From Cololabis saira (lineage: Eukaryota > Chordata > Actinopteri > Beloniformes > Belonidae): a DNA stretch of 64,000 bases. Location of the stretch: positions 31,132,879 through 31,196,878 of the forward strand of contig NC_084596.1 in assembly GCF_033807715.1 (NCBI RefSeq), in the 5' to 3' direction. Positions 56,065 through 64,000 of the stretch are shown in pieces. The stretch's first letter is position 1. The number at the start of each line of letters is the position of its first letter. The notes beneath the pieces were generated by a model, which saw only the letters and a list, made by a program, of their open reading frames with translations, did no database searches and was not told the origin of the DNA. The translations under genes were made by a program, and so were the position numbers.

Positions 56065-57250
56065 CCCTTTATAGGGCACTCATTGAAATACTTGGAAATG
56101 TACAATTTCAACCCTAGAGTGTTATTGGGGGCTACTACCAGAGTATTTTTCATTATTTATTTTTTTCATTTTTTTTTTATTCTTGATGCAAATCAAGGTC
56201 AAAGAAGTTACCATATATGGTTCCTTGCCCATCGCGAGTAACATTGTATCTAACACTGAAGTTACCATGTATGGTTACTTGCCCATTGAGGGTGAAATTG
56301 TACCCATACATTGGATATGTATAAAAATACAAAAAACACATACAACATAATATTTATGATACTCTCTTCATAGAGATATTAGAACTTTTCTCCATAAATG
56401 GTACAACTTGACTTATAGGGCTTTTCTTTTTCTCCATCCATATATTTCGTCCAATCAGTCCAATCACCTCCTGACCCTCTCTCTCCACCAGCAGCAGGCA
56501 GGTTGACCATGCCATTGACCATGCCACAGAACAAGAAGTGAAGAATAGCATTAGAATTAATGGTGGTACTGATATTATGCTATACAAATCTGTGGCAACA
56601 TCCAATGCAACATCCAATATTGTCTTACCTTATAATGCGCTATTTGTAAAACGAAAACACCCGAAGTATGACTTACTAGATGCACCGGGCAAATGTCTAC
56701 AAAAGGACACTGTCACTTGAACTAGTTTGACCATAAGGGGGTGTATTTGTAAAAAAATGCACAAAGTATGGGTTAATAGAGTATCTGGCATATGTCTATA
56801 AAAGGTTCCTTAGTCACTTGCACTAGTTTTACCACACAGGGGCGTATGATCATATATGGGGTCACCATTATTCATGCTAACTATTTCATTGATTTCACTA
56901 ATTCTGCACAAACAACACTTATCTCATCAGTTAGCCCCATCTTTCAAACACATGCTGTGTGAGTGTCATCAACTTAGCATGGTTAGTTTCAGCTTTCTGA
57001 ACTTTTGTGTGGAAGAAGGTAGGAGCAAAAATGTGAATTTTCCCCTTCTTGAAAATCAATGAAGTTCCCGCTTCTCCAGGGCACTGCTGATTGGTCAGAT
57101 GACATGATGACACTGTCTGTGACAAAGCATGATCTGTGCTGATTGGCAGGATAAACTCATATGACTTCAAGACCTCACTGAGAAGTTTGGGGAAAGTAGT
57201 TTTTCATGTCCACGGAAATTACCGTATATGGTAACTCGCCCTATAAAGGG
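56065..57250. mobile_element. Inverted-repeat element at TTAA, left of the duplicated segment
   Basis: Left end CCCTTTATAGGGC directly after TTAA (56061-56064). Right end GCCCTATAAAGGG is nearly its reverse complement. Ends beginning CCC at a TTAA are typical of piggyBac-type elements. The right-hand TTAA is missing, and the duplicated receptor segment starts at the next base. The interior repeats variants of ACCATATATGGTTACTTGCC near 56210, 56266 and, inverted or partial, near both ends. No clear transposase. Confidence 0.6.
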
Positions 57251-57828
57251 TGTATGCAAAATCTGAGTCAATGTCTTGTGGTTTAGAAGAGGTGTCAATT
57301 TCTGTATGTAGGTGACACCAAAAGAAACATCCTGTGGGTTTCCGATCAGAAGACAGGAAACTTATTCAGAATCTCATTTACTCTTGTAATGACATTCACA
57401 ATTAAGACTTAAGGTCACTGGATAACTTTTTTAAGAACTCTCCTTGGAAATATTTAGGTAAATAATGTGATATTATAACTTATAGTGTTTATAATGTTTT
57501 AAAATAATATATACTTCATATTCCTTTAATTCATTTTCAGTTTTGTTTTCAAACAGAATCAAAAGGGGTTTTTATCAAAACCCCTATGATTCATTTCTTA
57601 AGCAACACTGTCTCTGACTTAATATGAAACCAAAAAAAAAGTGCTTCTCTTTCACAGACCTAAGCTCTTCATACACACTGCAGCATCAGCAGAGGGCTTG
57701 CCAGCTTGCTCAGGGTGAGTTGCTCAGAAAGTTTTTTAACTCCTCTTGTTTTAGAGAACGTATGCAAAATATAGACATTTCAGAATTATGAGAGATAATG
57801 TGTGTCCTTATTTTTTATGTTTCCTCGG
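57251..57828 (+). repeat. Duplicated 5' segment, copy 2 (upstream of receptor 3)
   Basis: Copy of 52657-53240. Similarity stops at TTCCTCGG, three bases before the presumed acceptor in copy 1, so the copy includes promoter-side sequence, the small exon and its intron start, but none of receptor 2's coding exon. Confidence 0.95.
57658..57714 (+). other. Candidate 5' UTR exon of receptor 3 (duplicated from receptor 2)
   Basis: Same 57-nt length, acceptor (TTTCACAG) and donor (GTGAGT) as in copy 1. The next strong plus-strand acceptor is TTTTCTCTTTAG ending at 58382, which would leave a 668-nt intron and an ATG 40 nt into the next exon. The splice is inferred. Confidence 0.45.
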
Positions 57829-58382
57829 AGACTGCTCTTCTAAAAACATGTTATTGAGGATTTACATTACAATAACATGGCTGTTAATGTAAAAGTGAAG
57901 AAGAAGAAGAAAAATACCAGATTAAATGTTTTTTACTAAATCAACAAACCAAGTATATGTACAAAAACTACACCCAAGTGAGGAATCAGTCTGTCAAACA
58001 CTAATCCTAATGGTACAGCTAATCTACAGTGAACAAGCAGCCTGGTGCTGCTAATCAATTATTGTTGTTTTTTCTTTTTTTACTATGCACCAATTAAACA
58101 ATATACTTGACTGACTTCCGAAACTCTCTGAAATCGCGTTACTTTGCAACAGTGCCACTCAAAGCTATCACTGTGTCCTGATAAGATGTTTCTCATCTCA
58201 TCATCTCATTTTGCATATTACATCCACACAATGGAAATGTGCAAGTCTGACTGTATAGCGATGTGCTTCATTGCAGCTTCAGGTTGCTGGTCTTTATCTA
58301 TGATTCACCTCAAAATTAAAGCAGATTTGAAACTCCATTGTGGTATTAGGATATTAACATAATATTTGTTTTTTCTCTTTAG
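57829..58382 (+). other. Presumed intron and gene-free DNA before receptor 3
   Basis: AT-rich, no repeat recognised, ending in a pyrimidine-rich acceptor. Confidence 0.4.
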
Positions 58383-58422
58383 GTCAGTTTTCTTTACCCT
58401 GCAAGACCTCAGCGTTTCAAAA

Positions 58423-59376
58423 ATGGCATTCAGCAGTGACTATGACTATGATTACACTGTTTTGCATAATGACAGTCACGTCAACATGGGAGAAAATCAC
58501 ATGGAGTTATCAGCCTTACAGATCTATATTGCTGTGTGTGCCATCCTCATCTTTTGCATCAGCATGCCTGGAAACAGCTTCCTTCTCCAGGTTCTTGTGA
58601 AAGAACGTGCTTGGGAGGCCACATCAGACATTCTACTTCTACAATTCACGGTTTCTAACCTTTGCTTTATTGCGACCCTGCCCTTTTTGGCTTGCAACGA
58701 ACTTCATGGATGGATCTTCGGAGACTGGGCCTGCGGAATCATGAACGGACTCCGGGTACTGGGACTCAACAGCTCTGTGATGATCCTCACTGCCATAACC
58801 TTTCATTGTTATGTCTCTGTGGTCCAGACATCATGCCTTTCTGCGCTTTACTCAAGTAAATTCAGAGTTGTTGTGACTAGTATCATTGTGTGGCTGGTGT
58901 GTGCTCCGGTGACTATTAGGCTGGCAGTACATAGCGGTGTCATAAATATTGGCTTCGATGTGTGTAGATTTTTGATTGACCCAAGTACCCTGACCATGCT
59001 TGATTTTACCGTGGAGATATGGCTTTTCTTTTTCATTCCTTTCTTTGTCATTGGAGTCTGCTATGTGCACATGTGGATAACTATCAAACAGATTGGGACA
59101 AACAACACTCTTCTGCCTTCAAAACTGATCTCAAGGTTGACTGTTGGTTTTTTTCTGTGTTTGGCTCCTTGGAAAATCACTTGCTTTATGGACCTCCTGG
59201 AGTTAGCCTGGGAACGGGAAAGAGCTCCCTATGTAGCCTGCATCATCATCATCATTACACTGGCTCACTTATACTGCTGCCTGAACCCTCTGGTTCATAT
59301 ATTTGGATCACAGAGGTTTAGGAGGCACCTCCCGGTGCTGAGATTCTTTTCAGCACAAAGTGGAAATGGGGAATAA
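58423..59376 (+). CDS. Divergent chemokine receptor lacking signalling motifs (receptor 3), 317 aa
   Basis: The seven hydrophobic segments and overall layout are those of a chemokine receptor, and the frame is intact. It keeps a sulfatable-looking N-terminus (SDYDYDY, residues 5-11), TM1 GN at 50-51, HGWIFGDWAC with Cys104, an ECL2 Cys (FDVCRF) and TM7 YCCLNP. It departs from the family at key sites. TM2 Asp is Asn79 (VSNL), DRY is HCY at 128-130, the TM6 CWxP region reads CLAPWK, NPxxY is NPLVH, and there is no Cys in the N-terminus for the second disulfide. The tail is short. The ATG at 58423 is used because the upstream frame runs into a presumed intron acceptor (58381-58382). It could be an atypical, non-G-protein-coupled scavenger or a receptor early in decay. 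Its nearest relatives are probably its XCR1-like neighbours. Confidence 0.82.
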   Translation: MAFSSDYDYDYTVLHNDSHVNMGENHMELSALQIYIAVCAILIFCISMPGNSFLLQVLVKERAWEATSDILLLQFTVSNLCFIATLPFLACNELHGWIFGDWACGIMNGLRVLGLNSSVMILTAITFHCYVSVVQTSCLSALYSSKFRVVVTSIIVWLVCAPVTIRLAVHSGVINIGFDVCRFLIDPSTLTMLDFTVEIWLFFFIPFFVIGVCYVHMWITIKQIGTNNTLLPSKLISRLTVGFFLCLAPWKITCFMDLLELAWERERAPYVACIIIIITLAHLYCCLNPLVHIFGSQRFRRHLPVLRFFSAQSGNGE

Positions 59377-59920
59377 CAATCCCGCCTCAGTGCCATTCCA
59401 AGTTCTAAGTAATGATGATGTATGAAGTTAAGCATTGCTAAAATGATACTTCTGTACAATTACTTTAATTCATGTAAAGGAGCGTTGCCTTTGCCTTGCA
59501 TCATTTGCGAATTGGCTACACTCTTTCACATGAGTGAAAGTAGTTTTTTTTCAGTTCTCAGTCATGCTTTTTTGTCACCATCATATTGTTTTGATGACTA
59601 AATTATGCTTTTTTAAGAGAAGAGAATCTTGATTACGAGATTGGTAATTTATGGTGGTGTCTTGAATCAATTGTATCTTGAGCTGTGATGCCAGACTTAT
59701 GAAAGCTTTCCTTCAACTTTTAAACTTTCTTAAAGGACCATTGAATTTGTAAATGTGTTTAATCAATACAAAGCCAATTTCATTGTTCTTTCAGATACCT
59801 TTTCTATGAAATCAATACAATGCAATATGGTTCACTTCATAATGCCTATTAAAGATAATAATGTCATCCCGTTGTTTTTTTTCTTCATCTCACTTTTGTT
59901 GTCTGCTTTTCTTTTCATTA
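59377..59920. other. Probable 3' UTR and intergenic DNA after receptor 3
   Basis: AT-rich. ATTAAA at 59848-59853 is a possible polyadenylation signal. Confidence 0.4.
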
Positions 59921-61350
59921 TCATGTATTAGCACTGAGATCCAGTAAGACCAAGACTGAGATGTTACCACTATCTGTATTGGAGCGGATGTCATAAAGGA
60001 CCTTTACCAGAGCCGTCTCAGTGCTGTGATGTGGCCGTAAACCTGACTGGAAGACATCAAAACAGTCAGTTGGTGTTAGAAAGTTACACAGATGTTGAAA
60101 AACAGCTATGATTTTACTAAGAAAGGGGAAGTTCGTTATGGGCCTGTAGCTGTTGATTGTAGCTGAGTGATTTGTCGACACCATTCTTTTTTAAAAGTGA
60201 GTTAATGACCAACAACTCTTCCAAATCAAATGGCCGAGGACAGTCTGTAATGACAGCTGTGTTTATGCATAGGAAAGATACCTGAAAGCAGAAATGTAAT
60301 TACAATGTCTAGGAGATCTGAGGACATATAATGTGCAACACTTTTGACACTTTTGCAACACTTTTGAAAACCCCTGTTGGCAGAGTATCAAGGCAGCAAG
60401 TGATGGAGTTCAGGTGGTGTTTGATGTGTGTATGATCCTGGTTCTTATGAGTGAAAAATATTGTGTTATGGTTTCTCTCATTGGACACAGAGGTGGCACA
60501 TATCCTGCCCCTAACAAAGGAGCACTGACTGACATTTCTGAAATTTGTCAGTAAAGAAAGAAGCAAACTCATTGCAGGCACAGTTGGATAGAAGTTCAGG
60601 GTCCACTGACTCAGAGGGGTTTGTTAGCATGTAGTGAACAAAGTGCATGTATTACTGTTGTTTTTGCCAATTATACCAGACAAATAGGATTGCCTTGCAT
60701 TCCTTATTTCTGTATTATATACGCTCAGTCTCTCTCTATAAAAGTCATAATAAACCTGCAATTTAGTTGTCCGCCACATGCGTTCACATGCAACCCGTGC
60801 AGCATTTCACTATAGAGGTTTCTTTTCAGCAGTGCTGAAGCTCATCACCACAAGCTCATTAACTGAATGTGAACGGAGGAGAGTTGAGGAGGAGTAGATC
60901 TAAATAAACATTTAACAGGTATTTTCATCTACTTACCGTTTCTTCAGAATCTCTGCCTGGATGCTTCTGTTGACTTATTAATAAAACTCTCAAACAGAAC
61001 AAGAATGGTCAGACAGAGCAACGTCTGTCACCATGACCTTACAATAGTTCAAACCTTTGGACATTAAGTTGAGAAAATGTTGTGCTTTTGTGGTGCGTTT
61101 TTTCCATCTCATGTTGACTCAGTCCAAAGTTATCAAGAACACAACACGATTTCTTTGCCCATTTGTCCTGAGGATTACCAACATGGATGTCAAAATCCCC
61201 AACAACAATTACACAATCAATGTCATCAAAGAAGACTGCATGGAATACAACCTTCTTTGATGGACTCAGCATTGCCCTCAGAGAAAAAAGCCATCATCAA
61301 TGGGGCTCAGATACTATACTCCTCTATTCCAATGCATAGGACGCAGAAGT
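59921..61350 (-). mobile_element. 5'-truncated, decayed LINE (L2-like), minus strand
   Basis: In minus order: endonuclease end CVIVVGDFDIHVGNPQDKWA and LDNFGLSQH (about 61272-61039), then VTDVALSDHSC (about 61000), then a linker with NEFASFF-type wording (about 60560), then reverse transcriptase start SYRPITNFPFLSKII and FQSGLRPHHSTETALVKV (60150-59990). Stops and frameshifts throughout. The catalytic YADD region is absent. Confidence 0.82.
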
Positions 61351-61490
61351 GAAATTCCTATTTTAGTCCACTGGAACTGAACATAAACATATATTCAGAA
61401 GTACAACACGGCTGCTGTAGCGAAAGAAAGAGAGAAAACCACAGAGGGAGTGAATGTGTGGGTGAACTGTTTTGCATGAATTCAAATTAC

Positions 61491-61521
61491 CGTCAATATT
61501 CACTGTCATGTAGGTGCAATC
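61491..61521 (-). CDS. Candidate 31-nt microexon of an unidentified gene
   Basis: Preceded on the minus strand by TTTTTGCTTTCAG and followed by GTAATT. It encodes DCTYMTVNID plus one base, phase 0 at its start, which fits the phase 0 end of the exon at 62998-63120. Only the splice sites and phase support it. A 31-nt exon can easily arise by chance. Confidence 0.25.
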
Positions 61522-62324
61522 CTGAAAGCAAAAATAAAAAAGACTAAAATGGTCAAAGATTAAATAGGCTACAAAAACATTTCAGACAGGTGTACGCTCC
61601 AGAAACACCCAAACAAACCCCCTGGACTAGTTTCTATCTGAAACATTTACACAGACACACATACAGTAACTTAATTGCCACCTTCCAAAAACAAGCAAAC
61701 ACATTATTTGTTACCTATACTTTTTTCTCTTTCATTTTTATTTATGCACAACTCTGCATTTTTGCACACCTTTGCATTTTTGTTTGCACTGTCCTGCATT
61801 TTTTACCCAATTATTGCTACACAATACCTGTGATGATACTGTATGAACACACTCCAGTAGTGTTACTGCTGTGACTGTTGGCTGCGCTGTCTGCTGTCTT
61901 GTCCTGCTCTGTCATTCCACGGCTGTGAATTGTCGTGTATTGTTTACTGTTGTGGCCCCAAGGTTTTGCACCTTTTTCCCTTCTGTTTGATGTGGTAGAA
62001 ATGACAATCGATACCGACATGACTTCTTAACTTGACTTTTTTGTTTAACTGGGGTTGTGTGGAGTCAGTTGATCCAGCCCCTCATTTCAATTCAATTTAT
62101 AAAGCATCTATTCCAACATAAGTTGTTTCTAAGCACGTTCCATAGAGACAAAATGTCATGCAAATTTTTTTTCCATGAGCGCAGCATTTATCTCCATATC
62201 CTTTGGAAAAGAATCCCCACAGAAAGTTCTGACTGTGAATCCTCTTGAAAATGCCAAACTGTGCAAGAAGATCCCCCAAGAGCAAGAACACCTACATGTA
62301 TATGCAGCTGCAGCAGTAACTGGG
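61522..62324. other. Gene-free stretch
   Basis: Repeat-like wording near 62085-62140 (ATTCAATTTATAAAGCATCT) is a decayed relative of the dispersed repeat at 7418. No gene seen. Confidence 0.4.
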
Positions 62325-62671
62325 TGTCACGGAATGGTAAAGTAGGACCGAAACGCAGGAGAGACGCAGAAGCAGGAGTCCCAAAAATGTGATTTATTAA
62401 GTAAAACAAACCAAAAGCACTGCTGAGCAGGATCTACAAAAACACAAGAGCTTACCACACAAGAAAAACCTGACAGGACATGAGGAGGTTGGAAACAGTA
62501 CAGACCAGCCAGGAACCACGGAAACCCAAGACAAGATATACACAGAAGGCTTGAGGAGACACAGGTGCACACGGTCAGGGCAAATGGGAACAAGGGAAGT
62601 CAAGACATAACTGAAACACAAGGACATGGGGTTTCAAAATAAAATAGGTATTAAATACCAAAACTGTGACA
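62325..62671. mobile_element. TG...CA element with 5-bp direct repeat (possible solo LTR)
   Basis: Starts TGTCACGG, ends CTGTGACA, and CTGGG is repeated directly on both sides (62320-62324, 62672-62676). TG...CA ends with a 5-bp duplication are typical of a solo LTR, and an AATAAA lies on the minus strand near 62395. A short-terminal-repeat DNA element is the alternative. A decayed relative may lie at 47830-48030. Confidence 0.5.
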
Positions 62672-62997
62672 CTGGGTGGAACAGGAGTAGGTACATTATC
62701 ATTACAACACGAAAGTGGGAGTGTCATGATATGAGAAAATATGTTGTTGAGATTATATTTATAACTGACACGTCTGTTATAGAACTGTAAAAATCCTTAG
62801 GAAACACAAACCAAAATATAAAAAAAAAAAAAAAAATATAAAAAGTGGTTGCAAAATAAATACATAAATGAATACATTAAGGTTTGAGTCTAATTCTCAG
62901 ACATACAGTTGTTAGTCTCTTTAAAGATTCCAGCAGTTGATCCAGTTTTTTCTCTTTGTAATTACGATAACCTTTTGTCATGGCACTATCTTCTAAC

Positions 62998-63120
62998 TTC
63001 ATCAAGTGTAATGTGTTTCTCCAGAGATCTGTCGGCGTACTCGAACATGGCTGAGTAGCGAAGCCCCGATGGCTCCACTGGGGTCCAGGGAAGAATGTTC
63101 AGGGACAGCTTAGTGGGCCC
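62998..63120 (-). CDS. Orphan coding exon of an unidentified minus-strand gene
   Basis: A 123-nt open segment with acceptor TGTTACAG before 63120 and possible donor GTTAGA after 62998. It encodes 41 residues, including LSLNILPWTPVEPSGLRYS and MFEYADRSLEKHITLDE. GC-rich third positions, a mixed globular-protein composition and phase 0 ends look like real coding sequence and stand out from the AT-rich surroundings. Without the donor it would run five codons further (Val-Arg-Arg) to TAG, making it a last exon ending at 62986. I do not recognise the family. Upstream exons would lie beyond 64000. Confidence 0.5.
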
Positions 63121-64000
63121 CTGTAACAGCACTCATATCTCTGGGGTTAGATTAAGCTTAATTAACTAAGCCATCCAGCACGCTTGGATGAATGGATACA
63201 AGTCAAGGGCAGAGCAGTCACGGTTGTGCTCACACCTTCTCTGGCAGAAACAAGGAGCGAAGGCTTTGTGCCCAATGTTATCTGAATGTGGTTGATTTTC
63301 ATAGTACCAATACAAAAGCGATGTTGTTGGTGTATAAAGTTATGTTTAAAGTTAGGTACAATAATGAGCTTTTAATAACCTCTAATAATACTGACCTATG
63401 AGACAGGCTGCAACAAATACGATACATATGACAGGGAACATCCTGCTCCTGGTTCCTCATCATACAACAACAAGAACTAATCAAACCAGTGTCACACCCC
63501 ATCTTACCACAGCACAGTATTTCAATTTTTCTTTAACTTTTTTAATATCCACAGAATTCAATGTAATTGATACGTAACAAATGGCAAATAAAAAGTCAAG
63601 CAAGAAAAAGGCGCTGTACCTAACAGAACTCCCACATATGAGAAAGTGCATACTCCTTTCCTGGATAATTTTCTCAGCAAATTGTGTTGTTGTTCAATCC
63701 TGTTTTTAGCCACAAGCAAAACAGCTGTTGTTGTTCTCTTATATCGTCGGTTCTACTAGCCCTCCCTGGCCCTAACTTTCTCTCCTTGCTCTTCTTTTCT
63801 CTGGGGCCACTCAACCCCCTTTCTCACATCGACACCCCCCTCCCTTAATCCCATTTATCTATAATGATAATTACTTTAGCCATATGTGAATTTAACTGAT
63901 GCCTTTCAGATGCATAAATGTGTACGTACTTTGTGCTGTTTGATAATGAAGTCTTATTATTTGTTATTCTGGGACTGTCATGGCAATCCATGCAAATTTA
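63121..64000. other. Gene-free stretch at window end
   Basis: No further exon or repeat I can support. Possibly an intron of the unidentified minus-strand gene. Confidence 0.35.

Noticed and set aside
60949..60983. Apparent exon on the minus strand with a strong GTAAGT donor and in-phase reading after the microexon at 61491
   Set aside because: It lies inside the LINE between its endonuclease and reverse transcriptase parts. The same bases read as LINE protein sequence following VTDVALSDHSC, so the splice-like wording is coincidental.

Overview
The window is vertebrate nuclear DNA, most likely from a teleost. It has intron-rich genes with GT-AG junctions, long CA, GATA and AGT microsatellites, Tc1, hAT and Harbinger-like elements and L2/Rex-like LINEs. 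Two host loci dominate. The first is a complete minus-strand FYCO1 gene (17 coding exons, 38837 down to 17412). I rebuilt it exon by exon with phases that all agree, giving a predicted 1482-residue protein with RUN, coiled-coil, FYVE, LC3-interacting and GOLD parts in the family order. The second is a plus-strand cluster of chemokine receptors: an XCR1-like receptor (42062-43114), a decayed relative (51948-52585), a second intact receptor (53250-54260) and a third, divergent receptor (58423-59376). FYCO1 next to XCR1 and other chemokine receptors is also the mammalian arrangement (human 3p21.31), so the block is ancestral synteny.

Layout. 1-15.6 kb has no gene I can name. It holds microsatellites, two TTAA-flanked DNA elements, a Harbinger-like element, a SINE, a LINE relic and some candidate regulatory motifs. 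15.65-38.87 kb is fyco1, with LINE, Tc1 and TTAA elements in its introns. 39-42 kb holds a small TTA-flanked MITE, a GATA array and a clean hAT element with an 8-bp target duplication. 42-59.4 kb is the receptor cluster, broken up by two LINEs that each carry a Harbinger-like insertion. 59.9-61.35 kb is a LINE relic. 62.3-63.1 kb holds a TG...CA element and one or two orphan minus-strand exons of a gene I do not recognise.

How it fits together. FYCO1 links late endosomes and autophagosomes (PI3P, LC3, Rab7) to plus-end microtubule transport. The receptors are seven-helix membrane proteins for chemokine sensing. They share synteny, not a pathway. The most interesting part is the receptor cluster. 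The third receptor has lost the TM2 Asp, the DRY motif, the NPxxY Tyr and the N-terminal Cys, yet keeps an acidic-tyrosine N-terminus and an intact frame, which suggests an atypical or scavenging receptor. A roughly 580-bp segment holding the upstream region and a 57-nt non-coding exon of receptor 2 has been duplicated to just upstream of receptor 3. The copy ends within a few bases of where receptor 2's coding exon would begin, so receptor 3 may have acquired its 5' exon by duplication. The segment's left edge abuts a TTAA-associated inverted-repeat element.
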